Below are positions 8,095-15,062 of a stretch of DNA of 29,504 nt, one piece after another. Each line of letters opens with the position of its first letter. The stretch's first letter is position 1. The notes under the pieces are model-generated. The model ran no database searches. It saw only the letters and a list, made by a program, of their open reading frames with translations, and was not told where the DNA came from. The position numbers and the translations under genes are program-made. This DNA is from JAOAFZ01 sp964407325 (lineage in GTDB: Bacteria > Patescibacteriota > Microgenomatia > UBA1406 > GWC2-37-13): positions 1-29,504 of the forward strand of contig CAYOVA010000017.1 of the NCBI GenBank assembly GCA_964407325.1. The letters are read 5' to 3'.

Positions 8095-8873
8095 ATATGA
8101 AGAAGGTCGTGTTTATCGTCGTCTTCATCATGGCTTCCGCCCATTTCGTCTGACCAGTCGTCATCACCATCTTCGCCCTTGCCTTCATCGTCATCGGAAG
8201 TCTCTTCGTCACCTTCGGACTCCTGGAGTGGATGCATCATCGGTTGGTTTGAAGCAGGAAAGGAAATGTATCCTTTAACTTCATCACCTTTTGAAATTTC
8301 CTTGATAAATACAAGAATGCGGCTTAGTGAAGCCTCCTTTATAAATGTCTTATACTCGCTTCCGTTTTCGAGGAAAAAGCTCAACCTCTTACAGATGTCA
8401 TCGGGCAGCGCACCGATATAGTCACCGTCAATGGTGCGGACTTCCAGGCGACGCTTTTTGTTTTTAAGATCCATTTCCTCCCCAATGTAGAGGTCAGCCA
8501 GGTGCTGTTTTTGACCTAGATTGGATAACTGTACTGTTTTTGTTTTACCAGGAATATCGAGAAAAATAGTGGGATCCAGGTTCTTTTTTGTTTTCTTTTT
8601 TTCACCTGTAGATTGCTTAAGGAGAATTTCAATTCTCTCGAGATTTTCCATTGCAAGAAGATGCTTTGGCTGGATTTTAAGTGCTTTTCTGTATGCTTTC
8701 CCCGCGTCTTCCAGTTGATTGTTTTGGAGTGAAGCAAAGCCAAGTCGCAAGAGTGCTCCTAGATTATTTTTATCCTGGGCAAGGATTTGTTTATTTAGCT
8801 CGATAGCGCGCTCCCAATTGCTAGCAATCGCGGCATCTATCGCCTGTGTTTCAATTAAGCCAATAGCATCCAT
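8058..8873 (-). CDS. TPR protein with a central beta-rich domain and a very acidic C-terminal tail
   Basis: The 271-residue protein contains about two TPR repeats (residues about 10-78: AIASNWERAIELNKQILAQD, then LGFASLQNNQLEDAGKAYRKALKIQP). A basic linker (KKKTKK) and a compact domain (about 95-205) follow. Its GDYIGALPDDICKRLSFFLENG segment vaguely recalls HIRAN-type domains; I give this as a hint only. The last 55 or so residues are almost all Asp, Glu, Ser and Gly, with His near the end. Such tails act as electrostatic or histone-like binding arms, but no function can be assigned. A minus-strand TATACT (8885-8890) lies 11 nt before the ATG. It is transcribed divergently from the yebC remnant and overlaps the small membrane gene at its 3' end. 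Confidence 0.75.
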   Translation of the reverse strand: MDAIGLIETQAIDAAIASNWERAIELNKQILAQDKNNLGALLRLGFASLQNNQLEDAGKAYRKALKIQPKHLLAMENLERIEILLKQSTGEKKKTKKNLDPTIFLDIPGKTKTVQLSNLGQKQHLADLYIGEEMDLKNKKRRLEVRTIDGDYIGALPDDICKRLSFFLENGSEYKTFIKEASLSRILVFIKEISKGDEVKGYISFPASNQPMMHPLQESEGDEETSDDDEGKGEDGDDDWSDEMGGSHDEDDDKHDLLHIHTESDDDDSEE

Positions 8874-8940
8874 AGAATCTAATCAGTATATGTTATTTTT
8901 AGACGATGTCAAGTATGATAAAATATCCCTATTCCAATCT

Positions 8941-9164
8941 ATGGCAGGACATTCAAAATGGGCGAATATAAAGCGTAAAAAGGAAGTAGTTGATTAAAAA
9001 AGAAGCAGCCTTTTTACGAAATAGAGCGTGTTGTGAAAAAAGGCAGTGGTTATGACCGTGAAATGCTCTCAGAGCTTGTATACGAAGGATTTGGACCATC
9101 TGGTGAAGCAATAGTTATTACTGCTACAACAGATAGGGAATTCAGGCAGTATTTACCAATGTAA
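8941..9164 (+). pseudogene. yebC: Decayed yebC/pmpR (YebC-family regulator or translation factor)
   Basis: Starting at 8941 the frame reads MAGHSKWANIKRKKEVVD, the unmistakable YebC N-terminus, then stops at TAA (8995-8997). The same frame continues with KRSSLFTK, still YebC-like, and meets a TAG. About 40-45 family residues are then missing. In another frame the protein resumes at IERVVKKGSG...ELVYEGFGPSGEAIVITATTD, which is the domain II junction of YebC, and ends at 9164 after a garbled tail. Thus the gene has a premature stop, an internal deletion or frameshift, and has lost its C-terminal half. YebC-type proteins are about 240 residues and have been linked to transcription control and translation of proline-rich stretches. 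A functional copy elsewhere in the genome is likely but not visible here. Confidence 0.88.
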
Positions 9165-9177
9165 CATTTCAGTATTT

Positions 9178-9990
9178 ATGAGACGATTTGCTCCCCATAC
9201 GTATTTCTATGAACTGGCATTGCGGCTACCAAGACGCTTTCGCTTTGTTATAAGTAGTGTATTACTTACATTTTTGGTTCTTCTGACAACCTTTTTCGAG
9301 TTTCAAATGGTATGGATATTTATTCCAATTTTGATTGTTGCAGTCTATTTTTTTACTTACTTTTCAGTTCTTGAAGGCATTAGCAAAAACGAAATGCTTC
9401 TCTTATTTATAGTTCCCGTGTTTTTTACTATTGCAGCCTATTTGTTTTACTTCTTATTCCCAGTTCGCTGGCTTACTAGGTTACCGCTTATTCTTTTTTA
9501 TGGTATGTCTATATATGCCATTCTATTGACTTCAAACATTTTTAACGTGGGAGTAGAGAAGAATATTCAGCTCTACCGAGCTGCATTTTCGGTGAACTAT
9601 TTCTTTCATACGCTTCTTGTATTTTTGGCAACCGAGGTTCTACTATCGTTCCGATTACCATTTTTTGCAAATGCGGGAATTATTTTCGTGATTGTATACG
9701 GTCTAGCGGTCCAATTACTTTGGAGTGTACAGCCAACTAAAATACTTCATAAGCACGTGCTCTTCAATGCGCTTATTTTAACCTTCCTTATTGCTCAAAT
9801 AATAATAGTGTTCTCGTTTGTCCCGATACGCTCGACAATATTTGCTTTGATTGTCACAGCAAGCTATTACACGCTTGGTGGCCTCTTCTACCACTACCTC
9901 GATAATAAGCTCTTCAAGACTACTATTCGTGAATATGTAATAGTTTCTATCTTCGTTTTAGTTGTCGTGTTGCTCACAATTCCTTGGTAA
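9178..9990 (+). CDS. Polytopic membrane protein of unknown function
   Basis: The 270-residue protein is almost entirely hydrophobic, with about eight predicted transmembrane helices (around residues 23-40, 43-62, 72-95, 99-120, 135-153, 162-180, 195-215 and 218-238, with a last one at 249-268). Short positively charged loops are present, such as RLPRRFRF near residue 18. I see no transporter or enzyme motif. A conserved-looking NIFNVGVEKNIQLYRAA segment sits between helices 4 and 5. The start at 9178 lies 13 nt after the yebC remnant, so it may have been the downstream gene of yebC. The long AT-rich non-coding island begins right after its stop. Function unknown. Confidence 0.75.
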   Translation: MRRFAPHTYFYELALRLPRRFRFVISSVLLTFLVLLTTFFEFQMVWIFIPILIVAVYFFTYFSVLEGISKNEMLLLFIVPVFFTIAAYLFYFLFPVRWLTRLPLILFYGMSIYAILLTSNIFNVGVEKNIQLYRAAFSVNYFFHTLLVFLATEVLLSFRLPFFANAGIIFVIVYGLAVQLLWSVQPTKILHKHVLFNALILTFLIAQIIIVFSFVPIRSTIFALIVTASYYTLGGLFYHYLDNKLFKTTIREYVIVSIFVLVVVLLTIPW

Positions 9991-10207
9991 TTTAGTAAAT
10001 TTAAACTCAAAAAAACAGTAGACACCTCAGAATAGAGGAGTGAGGAGCTAAAATTACACCGGACGTGAATATTATGACCTATAATAAATATACCCTATAG
10101 TAAATAGAGGAGAGTAAGGGAATTAATACTATAAGATATAAAATACACGTACGGACGAATTTCGTATCACTTCCTGCTCAAGAGCTATCATATTTGTCTT
10201 GCGTAAG

Positions 10208-10217
10208 TTGAGGCTAA
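10208..10217 (-). repeat. TTAGCCTCAA repeat, copy 1
   Basis: On the plus strand this reads TTGAGGCTAA. It is the inverted copy of the 10-mer also found at 10320 and 10961. Confidence 0.6.
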
Positions 10218-10239
10218 ATGATGTGATTATTTTGCTACC

Positions 10240-10257
10240 CTCTCCTCTGGAGGAGAG
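10240..10257. repeat. Inverted repeat CTCTCCTC-TG-GAGGAGAG
   Basis: It has a perfect 8-bp stem with only two bases between the arms, so it may act as a DNA palindrome or cruciform rather than an RNA hairpin. It is not followed by a T-run on either strand. Confidence 0.6.
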
Positions 10258-10301
10258 AGGAGGTCATTCTCGAAAGTCATGTATCAAACTATATCATTTA
10301 T

Positions 10302-10310
10302 TGTGGATAA
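10302..10310 (-). other. Consensus DnaA box (TTATCCACA)
   Basis: TGTGGATAA on the plus strand is the exact complement of the DnaA-box consensus. A one-mismatch box (TTATCAACA) lies about 90 bp away at 10397-10405, followed by very A/T-rich runs near 10470-10560. Two boxes without a dnaA gene nearby are weak evidence for an origin. Confidence 0.4.
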
Positions 10311-10319
10311 CTGCTAATT

Positions 10320-10329
10320 TTAGCCTCAA
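10320..10329 (+). repeat. TTAGCCTCAA repeat, copy 2
   Basis: This is an exact copy, ten bases downstream of the DnaA box at 10302-10310. Its surroundings (AATTTTAGCCTCAAAATGC) resemble copy 3. Confidence 0.6.
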
Positions 10330-10618
10330 AATGCTAAAAAAGAGCCACATAACGAGCTAAAAACAAAAAATTTAATTCATTTTTTTAGTCGAAAACTGTT
10401 GATAAGGCTAGCAACCTCAATTGTGGGTGCCAGAGTCTATTTTCGTGGTATCACCGGAAGAGAGGTAAAAAAACAAATTTTGAGAAAATAAAAAACCTTT
10501 TTTGGAGAAATAAAGAAAATAAAAAAAATGCAAATAGTCCCCTTAAAAGCTCTTTTTAAATATGTTTGAACATTTGAGAAAAATGTCATAAATCGAGCTA
10601 GAGAAGCAAATATATAAA

Positions 10619-10646
10619 ACGTCGTAAATTATATCTTTTACGACGT
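10619..10646. repeat. Perfect inverted repeat ACGTCGTAAA / TTTACGACGT
   Basis: Arms of 10 bp (10619-10628 and 10637-10646) enclose an 8-nt spacer. No poly-T follows, so it is unlikely to be a simple terminator. Confidence 0.7.
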
Positions 10647-10960
10647 AGTGATAAAATTACGCTGGGGAAGTGGTATTTTTTACCTTTTTTCTTAAATCTC
10701 TATTTCTGTATTTATTTTCGTTATTTTCACTTTTCTGAACCCTCACTTCTCCTCCTTCTTCTGCACCTTTTCCGTATTTAGCTTAGCTTATTCTGACGCT
10801 CTACCTCTCCCCTGCCGGTATACAATTTTGCAAGAAATGAATAAATTTTGAACACAATTTAGGCTGAATTAACAGTCTAAAACCTATACTCCTCGGTTGG
10901 AAAAGGACGAGAGAGTGGTATTTGGTCAAGCCTTCATACGAGCACCTGATTTAAGCAGAA

Positions 10961-10978
10961 TTAGCCTCAAATTGAGGC
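10961..10978. repeat. TTAGCCTCAA repeat, copy 3, inside the palindrome GCCTCAA-A-TTGAGGC
   Basis: The third copy of the 10-mer is at 10961-10970. Here it is joined to its own inverse, giving a 7-bp palindrome at 10964-10978 centred on one base. Confidence 0.6.
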
Positions 10979-11250
10979 GGTGGAAAGAGAGCTTTGAACA
11001 GTAGGAACCATCTATAACTCCAAGTGCAGTTTCAACGCTAAATCGATGATAAAGATAGTACAAAGTGTAGTGAAAAATAAACAATGTACAAATTAAAAGA
11101 TCATCAGTTTTGAGAAAGTAAAAAATTCAAATTCGATATATATAAAACCGTAATTTTTAGCAAAATTCGGGATTTTAATAGGTTTTATGAGTTTAAAACA
11201 TGACAATATGTAGATTAGACTGTTAAATTAATCTAAAGAGTTAACCATCC

Positions 11251-11280
11251 TTTAAAATGCCATTTAAGGGGCATTTTAAA
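11251..11280. repeat. Perfect inverted repeat TTTAAAATGCC / GGCATTTTAAA
   Basis: Two 11-bp arms (11251-11261 and 11270-11280) enclose an 8-nt spacer. On the minus strand the hairpin is preceded, not followed, by a T-run, so it does not fit a normal intrinsic terminator. It may be a protein-binding palindrome or a structured RNA element. Confidence 0.65.
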
Positions 11281-11744
11281 AAAATGACGTATATATAGTC
11301 GTCTTTAGGTGGTATCTTTTGAATAGTTTAAGCTTAAAACGACACCTATACGGTCTCAGTTCTTGATTTCAGTAAAACTACTACACATAGATGCACTCAA
11401 TAAACAATACATCAGCTTTTGAGCGTGTGTTATTTTATAGTAATACCATGATTCAGCTTAGGCCTTTACTGAGCCTTACTTTTCGTGAACAGCTATCTAT
11501 AGTAGGAGAATCGCGACATATAGGATAATGAGCCAAATAGCATAGATGTAAGACGTCGTTTAATGTCATAATTCACGCACCTGTCACTTATCTTTGAGCA
11601 TAAACTTACACATCTCTTATATATTAGTGTGCTAAAATGGCCTTCTGACGGCCTACTTACCGTATATGTATATTTAGCAGACAATTTCAGTTTATGCTAT
11701 TTAAGGGTTTTTGTTGATATATAAGCCTAAATTATGAAGTTTAC

Positions 11745-11760
11745 CTACACGTTCGTGTAG
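11745..11760. repeat. Palindrome CTACACG-TT-CGTGTAG beyond the femAB stop
   Basis: It has a perfect 7-bp stem. It lies about 10 nt beyond the 3' end of the FemAB gene and could be its transcript end hairpin, although no T-run follows. Its half-sites (CTACAC/GTGTAG) match the palindrome in the dsbA-like promoter at 24981-24993. Confidence 0.5.
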
Positions 11761-11769
11761 ATGTATGTA

Positions 11770-12789
11770 TTAGACACCACGTTTCCACTGGAGATACGTC
11801 TCAAACAGCCAGGAAACTGCATATTTGAGCGGATTAACCACATAATCCTGAGTAGGAATATAATCGATTTGCTTGCCACCAAAGCCTTTCTTAAACAATG
11901 TTAAACCAGCCCACGCCTTTGGTGTACGCCCTTCCTGCAGGATACCCCAGAAGTTATAGAGCGTACAGCCGCGCTCTTTTGCTCGTTTAATAGCTTCCCA
12001 CTGGAGAGCATAGGGGACTGGATATTTAGAATGTCGTGACGCTCCTTGATGATAAAATGCGGTCGACTTAGTGTACACAACTAACGCGCCAGCAAGGTAT
12101 TCACCCTGGACTTTGCCAAAAAAGTATTCTGCATTGCCTGTTTTAAAAAACTCCTGAAACTCACTGTCAACAAATGCCTTGGAGAACGGTGTAAAGCTCT
12201 CTCTCTGGGCAGTTTCATCATATAGCATCCAGAAGTCCTCTATCGCCTTTTCATCGGTTCTGCGTTCAATCTGAACTCCATCTTTTGGCGCCCGTCGAAT
12301 TAGGTAGCGGGTAGTCTTACGCATGTCCGCTAACAGTTGCTCTTCGGAGCTTTCCAACGGTAAAACCCAGATACGTTCAGCGTGCATGTAGATTGGAGCC
12401 TTTCTGAATCCCAATTTCAGGTAGCACTCTACTCTCTCTTCCTGATAATCAAGGACAGGAGATAAACGGATGAAGTCATAGCCCTCTTCCTGCGCTATTT
12501 TTTTTAGATAATCTCGCAATTCTTCTAAAGGCTTTTCAAAACGCTCTATATCAATGAATGTAGGCCCATGGGGTACAAACAAAAATGAGCCTCTTTTCGC
12601 TTTTATCTTTAAAACTTGTGCAGTAGCTGAAAGATTGTTTTGGGCGTCATATAAACCCAAACGAAGTATGCCATATTTACTGTGCTTTAGGTTCAATTCT
12701 CCCCATTCCCAGGCTTGCAGAAATGAGGGAGAGCCTGCGCTGTCAAGGAATTCTGTCCACTCCGCATAGTCCGTAATTTCACGAATCAT
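11770..12789 (-). CDS. FemAB-family peptidyltransferase (peptidoglycan interpeptide bridge)
   Basis: The 339-residue protein has the two GNAT-like halves of FemABX enzymes, which add amino acids from aminoacyl-tRNA to the lipid II stem peptide. Recognisable stretches are SFLQAWEWGELN (residues 22-33), FVPHGP, the R-K-T-TRYLIRRA helix, FWMLYDETAQRESF, AGALVVYTKSTAFYHQGASR and the C-terminal NFWGI...GLTLFKKGFGG block. Length is close to the family norm. TACAAT ends 6 nt before its ATG, so it is probably a separate, leaderless transcript, although the DegT-like gene lies just upstream on the same strand. It suggests a Gram-positive-like wall with branched peptidoglycan. The amino acid added cannot be read from the sequence. 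Confidence 0.9.
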   Translation of the reverse strand: MIREITDYAEWTEFLDSAGSPSFLQAWEWGELNLKHSKYGILRLGLYDAQNNLSATAQVLKIKAKRGSFLFVPHGPTFIDIERFEKPLEELRDYLKKIAQEEGYDFIRLSPVLDYQEERVECYLKLGFRKAPIYMHAERIWVLPLESSEEQLLADMRKTTRYLIRRAPKDGVQIERRTDEKAIEDFWMLYDETAQRESFTPFSKAFVDSEFQEFFKTGNAEYFFGKVQGEYLAGALVVYTKSTAFYHQGASRHSKYPVPYALQWEAIKRAKERGCTLYNFWGILQEGRTPKAWAGLTLFKKGFGGKQIDYIPTQDYVVNPLKYAVSWLFETYLQWKRGV

Positions 12790-12795
12790 CCGTTT

Positions 12796-12801
12796 ATTGT
12801 A
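12796..12801 (-). promoter_or_regulatory. -10 box of femAB, leaderless spacing
   Basis: A minus-strand TACAAT ends 6 nt before the ATG at 12789. No Shine-Dalgarno sequence is present. Confidence 0.65.
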
Positions 12802-12838
12802 GCATATCTCTTTCTTGAAGAGTTTACAGCGAGTGATG

Positions 12839-14044
12839 TTACAGCAAATGAGGTTTTACAATTTCGGCTATATCCCTTGCAGTTTCTTCAGAAACATTCG
12901 TTGGAAGATTCACTACGTGTTTGCAAATATGCTCAGATTCAGGGCAGCTTCCTACAACATAACCAACTTTGTCTAGATCAAGTCCAGCAGGTGCCACCGG
13001 TTGGGTATACCATGTACCTAAATACAGTCCATACCCTCTCCCCTCCTCCAGTAATTTGTTGCGATTGCGGACGAGCACGGGGTAACGGGCTAAACTATAA
13101 TCATCCTTTATTTTGCCTTTTAAGGCCTGTCTGTAAATTGAGACGGCTTTCTTCCTTTTTTCGTAAACAGTATTAAATTTGGCAAGCTGGTGAAGAAGCA
13201 AAATAGCAAGAGCATTAGGATAAGCCTTGTCAAAATAAGGATCGTACTCTCCCCTCTTCTCGCGTTGGGTAATTTCCGGTACTAACAACCCAAGGAAAAT
13301 ACATATCCGATGCAGAGCTCTGCCAAGGCCTAAAAGGTTATAAGTTGCTTTAATAATGTAAGAAATCCATTTATAGTTTAGGAACTTAATTAGTTCTATA
13401 CGTGAGACGTCGTAAATCCCATCTATACCTTCTTGCAATTTTTTTTTCACCCGGCTATCCTCTGTTACCACTGCCCCCCCAAAAACCGAAGAGAAACTTT
13501 TCGATCTTCCAAACGATAAAAGTTTCACTGACTTAACCGATTTTTTTTGAAACTGCTCTTTTTGAAATCCATGGGCGAGATCCTCAATAACTACCAATCC
13601 CCTTTCCTCTGCAACCTGCAGGAGCTTACTCCTCCCAGGGGGGATACCATAAGAATGCTGAATTAGCAATAACTTACTTTGTCTGCTAATCTTACCCTTG
13701 ATCTTATGCGGATTGATAGAATAATCCAAACTAGAGACGTCGTTATAAATAGGTTTGAGTTTGTTGGCGATTACTGGCAACACTACCGCTTCGCAGGTAT
13801 ACCCAGTAACCAGCACTTCGGAAGCTTCGGGAAAGCTGTACGCATTTAATATGTGGTACAAACCCGCACGCCCGGAGAGAAATAAAAACACATTCTCTTT
13901 TTCCTCTCCTAGCAATTCTGCCAGTTTTTCTTTTACTTGCTCCAATTCACGGCCTTTCCTCCATCGCCACGGCTGGAAAAGTAATGAAAAACTTAGCAAG
14001 GCATCGTCTATGCTTTCATTTGGAGCAAATTCAACAGAAATCAT
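12839..14044 (-). CDS. DegT/DnrJ/EryC1-type PLP aminotransferase homologue
   Basis: I place the start at the ATG at 14042-14044 (401 residues, MISVEFAPNES...), because TATAAT ends 6 nt before it and the eight extra residues of the longer frame would cover that promoter. Fold-type I features are FLSGRAGLYHIL (residues 55-66), in the usual site of the substrate loop, IEDLAHGF with the PLP-binding Asp (about 156), and LSFGRSKSFSSVFGGAVVT with the Schiff-base Lys (about 182). The family makes amino sugars on nucleotide-linked sugars. Members with this SFGRSK variant are poorly characterised. FemAB follows 49 nt downstream with its own -10 box. An envelope-sugar role fits the glycosyltransferases in the window but is not proven. 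Confidence 0.8.
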   Translation of the reverse strand: MISVEFAPNESIDDALLSFSLLFQPWRWRKGRELEQVKEKLAELLGEEKENVFLFLSGRAGLYHILNAYSFPEASEVLVTGYTCEAVVLPVIANKLKPIYNDVSSLDYSINPHKIKGKISRQSKLLLIQHSYGIPPGRSKLLQVAEERGLVVIEDLAHGFQKEQFQKKSVKSVKLLSFGRSKSFSSVFGGAVVTEDSRVKKKLQEGIDGIYDVSRIELIKFLNYKWISYIIKATYNLLGLGRALHRICIFLGLLVPEITQREKRGEYDPYFDKAYPNALAILLLHQLAKFNTVYEKRKKAVSIYRQALKGKIKDDYSLARYPVLVRNRNKLLEEGRGYGLYLGTWYTQPVAPAGLDLDKVGYVVGSCPESEHICKHVVNLPTNVSEETARDIAEIVKPHLL

Positions 14045-14050
14045 AGCTGT

Positions 14051-14056
14051 ATTATA
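14051..14056 (-). promoter_or_regulatory. -10 box of the DegT-like gene, leaderless spacing
   Basis: A minus-strand TATAAT ends 6 nt before the ATG at 14044. It diverges from the promoter of the GC-rich cassette at 14081-14108. Confidence 0.65.
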
Positions 14057-14080
14057 CCTTTTTAGCAATTCCTAAGCCAA

Positions 14081-14108
14081 TTGAACTAGGAATGTTTTCT
14101 GATATAAT
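14081..14108 (+). promoter_or_regulatory. Promoter of GC-rich cassette A
   Basis: TTGAAC (14081-14086) and TATAAT (14103-14108) are 16 nt apart. Transcription would start near 14115, leaving a leader of about 40 nt before the GTG, unlike the leaderless neighbours. Confidence 0.6.
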
Positions 14109-14153
14109 ACTATGGGTTAATTTCAACGCACATTGCAAGAATGGAGGTGACAC

Positions 14154-14840
14154 GTGAATCCCCTTGAGATGGCAATTAATACGTTGAACTCAGGAGGAAT
14201 AGCTAGACTGATTCTCCTGATGTTCATTCTGCTAATGGTGGGCGCCTGGATTATTGGGTTGGGCAATATAGCAATTACCGTAATAACCCGTCCCGGACAA
14301 GCAGTAGCAGGAGCAGCTGTAGTTGTGATAGCAGCCGTCCTGATTTCGTTTGTATTAGATGGATGGACCATCCCGATGCCGCCCGCTCCGTCGAACGTGT
14401 CAATCCCGACCGCAGCGCCATCGCAACCACCGCAGCCGGATCAGCCAAGCGCGATCTCGGACCTCGAGCCCATCATCGAGCCAACTGTGACGATGATGCC
14501 CCAACCGCAAGCAGCTGCTACAGCTGTGCCAGCCCCTGCACAGGAAATTCAGACAGAACCCGCTGCTGGGATAAGCACCGACTGGCAACCCTACAACGGC
14601 CAGATCGTAAGGTCAGGCTGTCCGGTGGTGATGATCGATCGGACAATCAATGCGACAGCGCAGACCCTTGATCTGCAGGTAACGGTAGATGGTGCGGTTG
14701 TGCTCCAAACACCTCTGAGGTTCAGTGATCGGGCAGAAACACCCATTACAGTGGGTAAATGCCAGATCGTCGTGGCGCAGGATACCAGCCAGCCTGGACC
14801 ACTCGGTCTGCCGCCCGTCATCTGGCGATGGGCGAACTGA
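14154..14840 (+). CDS. Cassette A: GC-rich orphan membrane protein with a Pro/Ala-rich linker
   Basis: This 228-residue protein starts at GTG 14154, with GGAGG at 14143-14147 (6 nt spacing). It has two transmembrane helices (about residues 17-43 and 47-69), a Pro/Ala/Thr-rich linker (about 73-140) and a compact C-terminal domain (about 143-228: DWQPYNGQIVRSGCPVVMI... to IWRWAN) that should lie outside the cell. Two cysteines in that domain (in SGCP and GKCQ) could pair. I recognise no family. Base use differs from neighbours: 41 of 60 bases are G or C at 14401-14460. With its own promoter, strong Shine-Dalgarno sequence and a 13-bp terminal hairpin, it forms a complete transcription unit between the DegT-like and ornithine aminotransferase genes. 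Transfer from a GC-richer source is inferred. Confidence 0.75.
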   Translation: MNPLEMAINTLNSGGIARLILLMFILLMVGAWIIGLGNIAITVITRPGQAVAGAAVVVIAAVLISFVLDGWTIPMPPAPSNVSIPTAAPSQPPQPDQPSAISDLEPIIEPTVTMMPQPQAAATAVPAPAQEIQTEPAAGISTDWQPYNGQIVRSGCPVVMIDRTINATAQTLDLQVTVDGAVVLQTPLRFSDRAETPITVGKCQIVVAQDTSQPGPLGLPPVIWRWAN

Positions 14841-14881
14841 TCAGGATAGCACCACAGCCCAGCAACCCTGCACCCTCCACC

Positions 14882-14915
14882 ATGTGTCGCTCCCCGCCAG
14901 AAGGGAGCGACACAT
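14882..14915 (+). terminator. Hairpin ending cassette A
   Basis: A perfect 13-bp stem (14882-14894 with 14903-14915) and 8-nt loop, rich in GC, starts 41 nt after the stop codon. No long T-run follows, so it may end transcription with Rho or protect the mRNA 3' end. Confidence 0.7.
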
Positions 14916-14975
14916 ATTCACCATCAAGCAGCTACCTATTACAGTGGCACACCAGTACCAACATCTACCTTCTCC

Positions 14976-15005
14976 TTGACACTACAGCCTGTAGTAGAGT
15001 ATTAT
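14976..15005 (+). promoter_or_regulatory. Promoter of the ornithine aminotransferase gene with a palindrome in its spacer
   Basis: TTGACA (14976-14981) and TATTAT (15000-15005) are 18 nt apart. The palindrome CTACAG-C-CTGTAG (14982-14994) fills most of the spacer, as expected for a repressor operator. A similar CTACAC-G-GTGTAG overlaps the dsbA-like promoter at 24981-24993. Confidence 0.55.
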
Positions 15006-15062
15006 TCGCGATAACATCCCGCTCTATTGAAGACCAATTTACAAGCCCGATGTTCCATTTTC

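Larger units (their letters stand above)
9991..11769. other. 1.78 kb AT-rich non-coding island with inverted repeats and a repeated 10-mer
   Basis: No frame here looks like a gene. The longest, 63 codons on the minus strand (11493-11684), has no start signal or protein-like pattern. Composition is strongly AT-rich in places (13 of 60 bases are G or C at 11101-11160). The stretch holds perfect inverted repeats (10240-10257, 10619-10646, 11251-11280, 11745-11760), three copies of TTAGCCTCAA, purine-rich TAGAGGAG motifs near 10034 and 10105, a consensus DnaA box at 10302-10310 and a near match at 10397-10405. No tRNA, rRNA, tmRNA, SRP or RNase P core motif is seen. It could be a long structured RNA, a replication or segregation site, or a degraded locus; I cannot tell which. 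Confidence 0.7.

Noticed and set aside
8719..8997. Longer frame running into the yebC N-terminus
   Set aside because: The upstream part is antisense to the TPR gene. Only the part from 8941 is YebC-like.
10666..10690. GGTA-TTTTTT-TACC followed by a T-run, terminator-like
   Set aside because: The stem has only four pairs and lies far from any gene end. It is too weak to call.
11493..11684. 63-codon minus-strand frame in the non-coding island
   Set aside because: It has no -10 box at the usual distance, no Shine-Dalgarno sequence and no protein-like pattern. A frame of this length occurs by chance.
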